DNA of 64,000 nucleotides from Undaria pinnatifida (lineage: Eukaryota; Sar; Phaeophyceae; Laminariales; Alariaceae), in contig JABAKD010000003.1 of NCBI GenBank assembly GCA_012845835.1, forward strand, positions 557,984 to 621,983, in the 5' to 3' direction. This document shows positions 1 to 10,640 of the stretch, in pieces. Below the pieces are notes generated by a model. That model saw nothing but the letters and a program-made list of their open reading frames with translations, did not search any database and was not told the DNA's origin. Positions within the stretch are counted from its first letter, which is position 1; each line of letters opens with the position of its first letter. The translations under genes were made by a program, and so were the position numbers.

Positions 1-33
1 CGGCCAGCACCGCCTTTCGAAGCTTATCTCCCG
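1..33 (-). pseudogene. Ferredoxin-like exon fragment, copy 3 (cut by window edge)
   Basis: The minus strand reads (G)DKLRKAVLA, matching GDNLRKALLA in exon 2 of the PDZ/ferredoxin-like gene at 884-1192. Only the start of the unit lies in the window. It is either a duplicated exon fragment or an alternative exon of that gene, which runs in this direction. No acceptor can be judged in so short a piece. Confidence 0.45.
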
Positions 34-144
34 ACAAACATAGAAAACCGTTCTAATGTATAGAAAACCTTCCCATAAGAGCAATATACAAAACATACAC
101 CATGACACCATCCTCGAAGCACATCACACACCACGCACCGCACA

Positions 145-212
145 CATTCCCCATCATTTCGTACACCTCCACCTTTCCGGCGAGCAGCGCCTTCCGAAAG
201 CTACCCCCCATC
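145..212 (-). pseudogene. Ferredoxin-like exon fragment, copy 2
   Basis: The minus strand reads FRKALLAGKVEVYEMMGN, close to LRKALLAGKFEVYDMVGK at the end of exon 2 of the PDZ gene (884-950). Similarity stops just past the point where the exon 2 donor lies. Read through, the frame continues with a C-x3-C-x2-C cluster. A TTAG resembling an acceptor lies just upstream on the minus strand. It may be a dead partial duplicate or a mutually exclusive 3' exon. Confidence 0.5.
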
Positions 213-257
213 TAACACATGTTTACCAGTAGAAAAAAATCCTACTACACAGCAGTC

Positions 258-545
258 GTCATCCCACGCTAGGTAGGGGTGAAGCAAATTCTAAGATTTT
301 TCTGAGCTCCTAGCATGAGGATATCTGTCAAAATCTCACCTGATACACGACTTCGAAGGCGTTCGTTGGTGCAGCAACCCGGCCAACATTTATGTGCGCT
401 AGTCTTGAAAATAGATATTCTCGTGAAAATATCATGCTAACCGATAATTCCACACTTGAGTAGGCCAATCGGTAAGAGGTAAGAAACGCCTGGCCCAAAA
501 AGTGGAACTCCTACCGTGACATGACTCATAGAACAACTTCCCATA
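258..545. mobile_element. MITE-like repeat, family with CCCACGGTAGGGTTGC ends
   Basis: Begins near CATCCCACGCTAGGTAGGGG and ends near CTCCTACCGTGACATGAC, which are imperfect inverted ends. The interior (GAGCTCCTAGCATGAGGA, TTCGAAGGCGTTCG, GCAACCCGGCCAA) matches copies at 28888-29150 and 58442-58699. No coding capacity. Confidence 0.55.
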
Positions 546-566
546 AGACAAGTAGACACTAGCTAA

Positions 567-833
567 CACGCAAGTCACGGAACCATTCCGAAGGACGACG
601 CAGAGAACGGGAAGGAGATCGATATCGGCAGCTTCAGAGATGCGGTTGTTGTTGACGCAGAGAAGGGGAAAGAGATCGATATCGGCAGCTTCAGAGATGC
701 GGTTGTTGACGCAGAGAAGGGGAAGGAAATCGATATCGGCAGCTTCAGAGATGGGGTTGTTGACTTTGTAGCCGGCTGCGTGTCGGGGTTGCGCTGGGAT
801 CGTACTTGGTCAGGCAACGTCTGTCTACAATGA
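567..833 (+). other. In-frame 18-residue peptide repeat ORF
   Basis: Three tandem units (57, 54 and 54 bp, about 597-761) keep one open frame on the plus strand and encode DAEKGKEIDIGSFRDAVV with few changes, followed by a GVVDFVAGCVSGLRW tail and TGA. Unit-length differences are multiples of three. The minus-strand reading (SLKLPISISFPFSAS) is less protein-like. Possible acceptors (CCGAAG, GACGCAG) precede it. It could be an exon of an unrecognised plus-strand gene or a minisatellite with fortuitous coding phase. Confidence 0.3.
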
Positions 834-883
834 TGATTTGATGCCCGTTGAGCCATGCTACCGGCCTTGAACACACCACCCAC

Positions 884-1192
884 CTTTCCTACCATGTCGT
901 ACACCTCAAACTTCCCGGCTAGCAGCGCTTTCCGAAGGTTATCCCCCGTCTTCGCCTTCACCACCCCCAGCTCCTTCCCGTCCGCACTCATCACCCGAAC
1001 CTCACACGCCACCACCGGCGGCGGTGGCGGAGGCGGAGGCGGTGCCGGTGCCGGGACAGAGGGGTCACGGAAAACGAGGTCAATGGGGACCCCTGCAGGG
1101 GTGGCGACTAACGCATCCATGATGGCGTCGAACGTCGCGCCGGTTACGTCTTGGCCTCCGAGCTCTACCAAAAGCATGCTAGGGCCGACTTC
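884..1192 (-). CDS. PDZ/ferredoxin-like plastid protein, exon 2 (gene continues left)
   Basis: Second visible exon of the gene whose exon 1 is 23773-24069. Minus-strand acceptor CAG at 1195-1193 follows a long pyrimidine tract; the donor is GTGGGT at 883-878. The exon is 309 nt, 103 codons, phase 0 at both ends. It starts EVGPSMLLVELGGQDV, the second half of a PDZ fold joining exactly to GGTAKENG of exon 1. Residues about 101-144 finish the PDZ; 144-158 are a proline linker with nine consecutive Pro; 161-202 (CEVRVMSADGKELGVVKAKT, GDNLRKALLAG) look like the start of a plant-type 2Fe-2S ferredoxin beta-grasp. The cluster cysteines would be in the next exon, not visible here. Function unknown; the PDZ plus ferredoxin-like pairing suggests a plastid scaffold or electron-transfer protein (inference). 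Confidence 0.75.
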
Positions 1193-1369
1193 CTGTTTTT
1201 TCGGTGGTGGTGAGGGTTGGGGTGAGCGGGGGGGGGGGGGAGGGGGGGGAGTGAAGGTTGGAGGGACCGCCTGAGTGGCCGTGCCGCTTTGCTTCTTTAT
1301 TTACTCTCTTCTCGGTCGAAACTTAACTTTGCGAGTAACGTGTTGCGTCGGCCGCGCTTGCACCAGTGA

Positions 1370-1610
1370 TTCCCGATGCGTACTACGATAGAGGGGTCGG
1401 GGGCCATTTTTTGCAATTTTTTTCCCGAAAGGCGGGGGCTCCTTAACCCTCACCGGGCGGAACTTGAAATGTTTGAAAAAAAACAAACATTTTTTGAATG
1501 CCTAGGCAATGGATTATGGCCATCGGCTTGCCCTTTCAGTTTACCCAAAAATATGTTTTCGGGTGACGTATCTGATATAGAGCTCCTCAAGTGGATATCG
1601 GCCTCAGAAA
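1370..1610. repeat. Dispersed repeat with CTACGATAGAGG / CCTCTACCGTAG ends
   Basis: Contains CGTACTACGATAGAGGGGTC, TTTTTTCCCGAAAGGCGGGG, CTCCTTAACC and an AATGCCTAGGCAATGG stretch. The same elements recur near 28034-28370, 36395-36720, 48405-48850, 59340-59670 and 60280-60540. The copy at 28034-28370 shows inverted ends (CGTGCTACGATAGAGGTAC and GCACCTCTACCGTGGCATG), so this looks like a MITE family. No protein is encoded. Confidence 0.5.
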
Positions 1611-3230
1611 AGCAAGGCTGCACCGGTACCGTAGACCCATCTCCCCTGACCAGCTGAACAATCTACTACTGTTCGTAGCGCCGGAGGGCCAACAGCACGA
1701 CACCGTACCAATAATTTCGGCCATGTGCAGCCATTCTGTGCACGGAAAACGAAAAGTCTCAGGGGCGGGCACGTTAGAAGCCGGGACGCGAAAATGTGGC
1801 CGGGACGGGAACGAGACGCGACGTGAACGGGAAACCGTGTGATGTTTCGTTCTCGATCGCGATTTCCCGACCGTTCCCGTCGTTGTTTTCTGTTCTCACC
1901 GTCTACCATCCCAACGTTAGGTGTCTTGTTCCCGTCCCGACTGTTTCCAGTCCCACTGTCTGCCCAGTTGTTCCCATCCCATCTCGACGTTCGCACACAC
2001 TCTCCCATCCCGCATATCATTGTTGGGGTAGTTACTGTAGTTCCATTCCATTTAACACCAACTTTTTCGTTTTCCCCATCACCATGGATGCAACTGGATT
2101 ACGCAACGTTAACTCTGGATGCACCACAACAAAGAGGAGATCGCTGGGTTCTACTAAATACGAGCATGTATACGAGTACAGATATATTTTATAGTTTCCG
2201 TGTTGTTACTTCATTTGCTATACGACAGCGTGCAGCGTTAGCGTCAAAAATAAAAAAATGTGATAAAATAACCGAGAACCCAGACCAGAAAAGAAAAGCG
2301 CAAATAAATTAATCCAGAAACCAACAACGAACACTAGAGGTGCGTCCATGTCCTCCTGACTCTACCCCCTTGCGCCACCAGGGCCAAGTTCCCCTCCCAT
2401 GCACTTCCGAAGAAGCATCAAAAGGTCATCCGCCGTCCACATAAATGGCTGGTTTGTGTATGTTCATTGATTGTTCATTACCCCCCCCCCGCCATTTACC
2501 AAAAAAAAATGTCTCAATAAACAGTAAACATATTTTTTAAAACCAAACTAAGGAAAAACTAAGGAAAAGGCGGGGTAGGGGCGGGGGGAAGACAGCATTC
2601 GTCAGCTGTGAGTTTTCCCAAAACTACATTCCCGATCGATTTCCCGACGATTTTGCCGACCGATTCCCCGATCCCGTCCCGTTCCACCCCACCAAGATAA
2701 CGCGTACTCTCATCCCATAACGTCAACCAAATGGCTTCCTACCTTCCCGTTCCATTCCCAATCCGCGGTAAACAAATCGGATTATTTTCCCATACCGTGC
2801 CTCGGGAAGGCCCAAAATCATTGGGTCTGCGGTGGGCGAGACGATCGCATCCAGTACCGTGGCACCGCGTGTACCCCTGCAAAACCTCGGCCTTGACTTT
2901 ACCACTGAAGTCTACAACACGCTAAACAAAGGACAAGAGCCGGCATAACTCGTACGTAGAGCATCGACTGCAGCTCAAAGAAGATTGCAGAGCGACAGAA
3001 AAACGCGGCCGCTTGCGCACCGATCGTGATCCGATTATGTGTGCTATGATAAATATATGTGTCATGTCGAGCTTACGAGTACCTGGTAACCGCGTTCAGG
3101 CAGGTATGAATACACGAGTATCATAACACGAGCACGAAAAACAGGAGTAGAGAGAGAGTATACACTGGCTGGTACTCGAACACACGAGTAACTCGAGCAG
3201 AACGGAGTACTTATTCGATGCGAATGACCG
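1611..3230. other. Non-coding stretch with CGGGACGGGA-type low complexity
   Basis: No credible exon seen. About 1740-2010 and 2600-2760 are rich in GGGACGGGA/TCCCGTCCC words on both strands, suggesting remains of one or two repeats. 3060-3200 is rich in CACGAGTA/GTACGAGT words. Open frames here lack any conserved protein feature. Confidence 0.4.
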
Positions 3231-3235
3231 GCAAG

Positions 3236-3345
3236 GCTCCCGTGCCTGCTGGCGGGCCTTTCCTAGTTTTGTTGCCTGCTGGCGGGCCTTTCATATATTT
3301 TCGCCGCTGCTCCATAAAGACTCCCGTGCCTGCTGGTGGGCTTTT
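3236..3345 (+). repeat. TGCCTGCTGGCGGGCCTTTC short repeat, 3 copies
   Basis: The 20-mer TGCCTGCTGGCGGGCCTTTC occurs near 3243 and 3272 and, slightly changed, near 3326, with irregular spacing. No function is visible. Confidence 0.6.
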
Positions 3346-3769
3346 CGTGTTGTATGTATTCAACGTCACAGCTGACGTTTCGTTGCAGGTTCGGTCACAG
3401 CTGTCCTTCTGTGCAACAGCCGACGCTCTAGATAGAGGTGGGTAAGGTTCATATTTTGCATTTGCTTTTCAAGTATGCGTCAGACCTATCAACGCCCACC
3501 TTTTCAAAATTTGCACGACCACTCGCAACTACAACATTTCTGTCTGGCTCAAACCTCTGTGGCAGCCTGCAGAGAGAGCACAGTGCAGCGTGCAGAAAAG
3601 CAATACAATAAAGTACCTATATCCTTAACGAGGACACACATCCCGTAGTACGCGCGATCGGAGTATCACACACACAGCTTGCAAAGATGAGCTTCGACGA
3701 AGTCTTCGATCTCACAGCTGGAGTGTGCTGTTATTTCTGCTAGCGGTACTCCCGAAGTATGCCTGTTAC

Positions 3770-6700
3770 CGGCCGGTGTGGCGGACAAAAACAAATTGGT
3801 GCTGTAGCGTCCTCTGTATGTAAATACTAAAATAACAAAATAATAGCAGGGCAGTACGGCAGTGCAGCGGTACGTACGGTAGTAAAGGTATCATCCTCTG
3901 TATGTAAGTACTACAAAAACAAAATAATAAGAGGGCAGCAGTACGGCAGTGCAGCAGTACGTACGGTAGTAAAGGACAGAGGAGTGCACCAGTGGGGACG
4001 GTGGTACTCCCAAGCACCAGTGAGAGGCCGGTATTGTGTAAACAAAAAAAAAGGTTCATCTCCCACAGGACGAAAAAAGACTCCCAAGTACGGAACGGCC
4101 CACCCACCCACCACGGACGACGCAGTGCACCCTACACCCACCCACCGACCAAATATTTACGAAATACAGCATTACAGCAGTGCAGCAGTACGTACAGCAG
4201 TACACGTGGTACGCGGGGAGCAGTTAGTTAGTTGGTTGGTTCTTGAGGATCTTGTATGAAACAGGAAGGAGACAGGGGAAGTAATAACAGGGCAGCAGTA
4301 CGGCAGTGCAGCAGTACGTACGGTAGTAAAGGACAGAGGAGTGCACCAGTGGGGACGGTGGTACTCCCAAGCACCAGTGAGAGGCCGGTATTGTATAAAC
4401 AAAAAAAAAGGTTCATCTCCCACAGGACGAAAAAAGACTCCCAAGTACGGAACGGCCCACCCACCCACCACGGACGACGCAGTGCACCCTACACCCACCC
4501 ACCGACCAAATATTTACGACATACAGCAGTACAGCAGTACAGCAGTGCAGCAGTACGTACAGCAGTACACGTGGTACGCGGGGAGCAGTTAGTTAGTTGG
4601 TTGGTTCTTGAGGACCTTGTATGAAACAGGAAGGAGACAGGGGAAGTAATAACAGGGCAGCAGTACGGCAGTGCAGCAGTACGTACGGTAGTAAAGGACA
4701 GAGGAGTGCACCAGTGGGGACGGTGGTACTCCCAAGCACCAGTAGGAGGGCGGTATTTTAGAAACAAAAAAAAAGGTTCATCTCCCACAGAACAAAAAAG
4801 ACTCCCACGCACGGAACGGCCCACCCACCCACCACGGACGACGCAGCGTACCCTCCACCCACCCACCGATCAAACCTTTACTACATACAGCAGTACAGCA
4901 GTGCAGCAGTATTAGTGGTTCTCCTGAAGTATGCCTGTTGCCGGCCGGTATGGCTGACAAAAACAAATTGGTGCTGTATCATCCTCTGTATGTAAGTACT
5001 AAAACGACAAATTAATAACAGGTCAGTACGGCAGTGCAGCAGTACGTACGGTAGTAAAGGTATCATCCTCTGTATGTAAGAACTACAAAAACAAAATAAT
5101 AAGAGGGCAGCAGTACGGCAGTGCAGCAGTACGTACCGTAGTAAAGGACAGAGGAGTGCACCAGTGGGGACGGTGGTACTCCCAAGCACCAGCAGTGGGA
5201 GGCCGGTATTTTAGAAACAAAAAATAATCTCCCACAGGACGAAAAAAGATTCCCACGTACAGAACGACCCACCCACTCACCACGGACGATGCAGTGCACT
5301 CTCCACCCACCCACCGACCAAACCTTTACTACATACGGCATAGCAGCAGTGCAGCAATACGTACAGCAGTACACGTGGTACGCGGGGAGCAGTTAGTTAG
5401 TTGGTTGGTGGACCTTGTACGAAAACAGGAAATAGACGGGGGGAGTTTCACTTTTTGACAATACTCAGCGATCTCGGGGAGGGAGCGAGCCGCCGTCCAC
5501 CACCTATCCACCACCCACCATCCACCCACGGACCTACCCAGTACAGCAGTACAGCACTGCAGCAGTACGTAGAGCAATACACCTGACAGGCGAGCAGCAG
5601 CCGATTCGTTGGTTACAGTGCTCTCGGGCTGGGATTTGCAATTGTTTACCATTCCCCGCCACGCCGGGGGCCAAGCGAAAAGCGCTCGCGTTGCCGATTC
5701 TGCGCACGGCGAGCGGCGACGGCTGCACGCTGCTGTGATTGGTCCTGGTGTTGTTGTGCTTGCTGTTGACGCAGGCGCGCTTGTCGTCTCGTGTCCATGG
5801 CTCTGTCCATGGCTCAAGTGGCCAAAAAGCAATTCGAAAGTTTAATATAGTTGGAGTTCGAAAAAAAAAGCGGGAAGCGACGAAGAAAAAGCGGGGGGGG
5901 GGCAAGCGAGCCGTCCCCGCGAGGGCGATTTCCACGCTTTCCCCCCGCCGACGTGGGGCACCGACGGCCGTTCTTTCGCCGGCACGTCGTAGTGCTGCTG
6001 GGCAGATGGGACGTGGCGACACCGCGAGGCCGCCGGAGGCCGAGTGGAGCTCGGGAGTCGCAGCTTTTCGGGAGGGGTGTTATGACCAAGACATCTTCAA
6101 TGATCCAAAAAAACGCCACGACCACGACGATAGCGTATTACTTCGTATACTAGTGGTACTCCCGAAATATGCCAGTTGCCGGCCGGTATGGCGGACAAAA
6201 ACAAATTGGTGCTGTATCCTCTGTATATTAAGTGCTAAAAAAACGAAATAATAACAGGGCAGTACGACAATGCCGCCGTACGTACGGTAGTCAAGGTATC
6301 ATCCTCTGTAGATTATGTAAATTTTGCAAAACAAAAATGATAACACGGCAGCAGTAGTACGTTCGGTAGTAAAGGACAAAGAAGTGCAGCAGTGGGGACG
6401 GTGGTAATCCCAAGCACCAGTGGGAGGCCGGTATTGTAGAAACAAAAAAAAGGGTTCATCTCCCACAGGACGCAAAAAGACTCTCACGTACAGAACGGCC
6501 CACCCACCCACCACGGACGACTCAGTGCACCCTCCACCCACCCACCGACCAAACCTTTACTACATACAGCAGAACAGCAGTGCAGCAGTACGCGTACATC
6601 AGAACAGCCGTACAGCAGTACGTACAGCAGTATACACCTGGTACGCGGGGCGCAGTTAGCTGGTTGGTTCTTATGAAACAGGAAACAGCAAAAAAAAGAC

Positions 6701-8450
6701 TCCCACGTACAGAACGGTCTACCCACCCACCACGGACGACGCAGTGCACCCTCCACCCACCCACCGACCAAATCTTTACTACATACAGCAGAACAGCAGT
6801 GCAGCAGTTCGTACTTCAGAACAGCAGCGCAGCAGTACGTACAGCACAGCAGAACAGCAGTGCAGCAGTACGTACATCAGAACAGCCGCCAAGCAGTACG
6901 TACAGCAGTATACACCTGGTACGCGGGGCGCAGTTGGTTGGTTCTTATGAAACAGGAAACAGCAAAAAGAAACTCCCACGTACAGAACGTCCCACCCACC
7001 CACCACGGACGACGCAGTGCACCCTCCACCCACCCACCGACCAAACCTTTACTACATAAAGCAGAACAGCAGTGCAGCAGTACGTACATCAGAACAGCAG
7101 TGCAGCAGTACGTACAGCACAGCAGAACACCACCCACCATGCACCCACGAACCTACCCAGTACAGCAGTACAGCAATGAATGCAGCAGTACCTAGAAGAG
7201 CAATACACCTGACAGGCGAGCAGCAGCCGATTTGTTGGTTACAATGCCCTCGGGCTGGTGGTACTCCCGAAATATGCCTGTTGCCGGCCGGTATGACGGA
7301 CAAAAACAAATTGGTGCCGTATCCTCTGTATATTAAGTGCTAAAAAAACGAAATAATCGTAGGGCAGCAGTACGGCAATGCAGCAGTACGTACGTACCAG
7401 TAAAGGTATCATCCTCTGTATGTAAGTATTAAAAAAAAAAAATAATAACACGGCAGCAGTACGGCAGTGCAGCAGCAGTACGTACGGAAGTAAAGGACAG
7501 AGGATTGCAGCAGTGGGGACGGTGGTACTCCCAAGCACCAGTGGGAGGCCGGTATTGTATAAACAAAAAAAAAGGTTCATCCCCCACAGGACGCAAAAAG
7601 ACTCCCACGTACAGAACGGCCCACCCACCCACGACGGACGACGCAGTGTACACTCCACCCACCCACCGACCAAACCTTTACTACATACAGCAGGACAGCA
7701 GTGCAGCAGTACGTACAGCAGTACACCTGGTACGCGCGGCGCAGTTAGTTGGTTGGTTCTTGAGGACCTTGTATGAAACATAAAAACAGACGGGGGGGGA
7801 TTCCTTTTTTGACGATACTCGGCCATCTCGGGGAGCGGGCGAGCCGCCGTCCACCACCCACCCACCACCCAACACCCACCCACCACCCACCATGCACCCA
7901 CGAACCTACCCAGTACAGCAGTACAGCAATGCAGCAGTAGTACGTAGAGCAATACACCTGGCAGGCGAGCAGCAGCCGATTTGTTGGTTACAATGCGCTC
8001 GGGCTGGGCGGGATTCGCCATTGTTAGGCCAAGCGAAAAGCGCTCGCGTTGCCGATTCTGCGCACGGCGAGCGGCGACGGCTGGACGCTGCTGTGATTGG
8101 TCCTGGTGTTGTTGTGCTTGCTGTTGGCGCAGGCGCGCTTGTGGTCTCGTGTCCATGGCTTTGTACACGGCTCAAGTGGCCAAAAAGCAATTCGAAAGTT
8201 CAATATAGTAAGAGTTCGAAAAAAAAAAAATAGCAGACAGCGACGAAGAAAAAGCGGGGGGGGGGCAAGCGAGCCGTCCCCGGGAGGGCGATTTCCACGC
8301 TCCCCCCTCGCCGAGGTGGGGCACCGACGCCCGTTCTTTCGCCGGCATGTCGTAGTGCTGCTGTGCGGATGGGACGTGGCGGCACCGCGAGGCCGCCTGA
8401 GGCCGAGTGGAGCTCGGGAGTCGCCGCTTTTTTTGGGGGGGTGTTTCAAC
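3770..8450. repeat. Large segmental repeat array (CAGCAGTACGTAC family)
   Basis: A unit of about 360 bp is repeated (about 3935-4290, 4291-4660, 4661-4915, 5103-5410, 6343-6680, 7440-7790, plus partial copies 6690-7130). Shared landmarks are GGGGACGGTGGTACTCCCAA, CACCCACCACGGACGACGCA and GTACGCGGGGAGCAGTTAG. A longer block is duplicated at about 5430-6150 and 7790-8460, including CGAAAAGCGCTCGCG, a G9-10 run and GCACCGACG. Open frames are shadows of the repeats and change frame between copies. Confidence 0.85.
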
Positions 8451-8459
8451 CAAGATATT

Positions 8460-8900
8460 TTTCAAAGATCCAAAACGTCACGACCAACCTTAGCGTATTA
8501 TATAATAAGGATAATATGGGTACCTAGGATGACGTTTTAGGCTGAGGGCTAACGAGAGAGCAGAACGCGGCTGACCAGAGCGAAGCGGCGAAACTTAGCC
8601 TACTCTGAAAATAGTATAGTAAAGGAACCCTTCACCTCTACGCGCCCTTACAAGTTGAAATAACTTGAAAGGGCTGGGCGTGCTCTACAAAGTTTTTCCA
8701 TCACGGCACGGTGTTCAGGCACGCCGACGAGTCCCAACTCTGCGAGCGCGGGGCATGAGAAGTCTCTCCCGGGGACGGCTAGCGATCTTCCCCGAAAGGT
8801 AGAGAATCGTAAAAAAAGTGCAAATCCCACCCAGCTCCTGGCGTACCACAGGACACAGGACCACAGGTGTACCGCTGCACTGCCGTATTGATACTCTGTA
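8460..8900. other. Spacer without recognised feature
   Basis: Moderately GC-rich sequence between two arrays. A minus-strand frame at 8648-8830 has no splice signals or motifs that I trust. Nothing else seen. Confidence 0.4.
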
Positions 8901-8909
8901 TGCTGCCGT

Positions 8910-10640
8910 TATAGATTGGTCTGTACGTGCTGCTCCACTGCTGTTGTACTGCTGTTGTACTGCTGTGATGATGGGGTGCGACCGTCCAATTTGCTCCGTA
9001 CCGTCTCTTTCCGATAGACATGTGCCTGCATTTTTATCTCACCAAGTTTGTGTAATCGTACTCTTTGTCTTACCGAGTTCGGGTCCGAGTCCAACCCGTC
9101 GCCTAGCGACACCTTCTTCTTTTTCAGTCAACAGGAGTTGCCTAGCGACACCTCCTTCTTACGGGCACTGCAGCTTGCAGCAAAAGTTTTCTTCATCGTA
9201 CTCCTGTACCGTATGAGTCTCAGTTACGGTATAAGTACCCGTCGACTCGCGGCCGCTATGGATTGGTCGGTACGTGCTGCTCCACTGCTGTTGTACTGCT
9301 GTTGTACTACTGCTGTGATGGTGGGGTGCGACCGTCCAAGTGGCTCCGTACTGTCTTTGCCCGTAGACATGTGCCTTCATTTTTGTCCCACCGAGTTCGT
9401 GTCGTACGCTTTGTCTTACCGAGGTCGGGTCCAAGTCCAACCCCTCGCCTAGCGACACCTTCTTTTTTTCCAGTCAACAGGAGTTGCCTAGCGACACCTC
9501 CTTCTTACGGGCACTGCAGTTTGCAGCAAAAGTTTTCTCCACCGTACTCCTATTACCGTATGAGTCTCAGTTGCGTGCGGTATAATAACCCATCGACTCG
9601 CGGCAGCTTCTCCTTTCGACTATAGTGTGTTTTTCTAATTTGGCAGTTTTGCGGTATACCCGTCGACTAGCGGCAGCTTCTTCTCCAGAGTGTTGGGCGG
9701 TTCTTCAATTTCGCAGCCGACAAGAGTTGCCTATAGCTCCAGCTTCTATTGAATAAGGCTATGTACTGCATATGAAACCGGTTGCAACTTCTGAGTGCCT
9801 TTCGCTGTTCCGTACGAGTCTCGGTTTCGGTAGACTATACCCCGTCGCCTAGCGGCACCTTCTTCCATGTATTAGGTTGATCCTTAGTATGACGGGCGAC
9901 CGTCCAAGTCGCTCCGTACCGTCTCTTTCCCGTAGATATGTGCCTGCATGTTTGTCTTACCGAGTTCGTGTCGTAGTCTTTGTCTTACCGAGATCGGGTC
10001 GAAGTCCACCCCGTCGCCTAGCGACACCTTCTTCTTTTTCAGTCAACGGGAGTTGCCTAGCGACACCTCCTTCTCACGGGTACTGCAGTTTGCAGCAAAA
10101 GTTTTCTGCATCGTACTCGTGTACCGTATGAGTCTCAGTTACGGTATAAGTACCCGTCGATTCGCGGCAGCTTCTCCTTCCAAGGATTGGGTGCCTTTCT
10201 AATTTGGCAGTTTTGCGGTATACCCGTCGACTAGCGGCAGCTTCTTCTTCAGAATGTTGGGTGGTTCTTCAATTTCGCAGCCGACAAGAGTTGCCTAGCG
10301 CCAGCTTCTATTTTAGGTCATGTACTGCATATGAAACCGGTTGCAACTTCTGAGCGCCTTCCGCTGTTCCGCACGAGTCTCGGTTGCGGTAGAATATACC
10401 CCGTCGCCTAGCGGCACCTTCTTCTTGCATGTATTAGGTTGATCCTTACAGTAGTATCGCGGGCGACCGTCCAACTTGCTCCGTACCGTTTCTCACCCGT
10501 AGACATGAGGGTTCGGGTCGACGTCCACTCCGTCGCCTAGCGACACCTTCTTTTTTGTCAGTCAACAGGAGTTGCCTAGCGAGACCTCCTTCTTACGTGC
10601 ACTGTAGCTTGCAGCAAAAGTTTTTGCGCTTGCAGAAAAA
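8910..10640. repeat. Tandem/segmental array with GTTGCCTAGCGACACC blocks
   Basis: Four copies of a block of about 250-340 bp (8916-9255, 9265-9605, 9893-10165, 10466-10630) share CGTCGCCTAGCGACACCTTC, CAGTCAACAGGAGTTGCCTA, TTGCAGCAAAAGTTTTCT and GTATGAGTCTCAGTTACGG. A second block (GGCAGTTTTGCGGTATACCC; TATGAAACCGGTTGCAACTT) appears twice, at about 9640-9880 and 10205-10440, so a compound unit of about 570 bp was itself duplicated. No stable reading frame. Confidence 0.85.

Noticed and set aside
575..883. Continuation of the minus-strand PDZ ORF beyond 884 (SLKLPISISFPFSASTT repeats)
   Set aside because: A good GTGGGT donor follows codon YDMVGK; beyond it the frame only translates a minisatellite and loses the ferredoxin-like sequence.
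7239..8168. 309-codon minus-strand ORF, the longest in the window
   Set aside because: It runs along the 3.8-8.5-kb array; equivalent units read in other frames or contain stops, and there is no domain.
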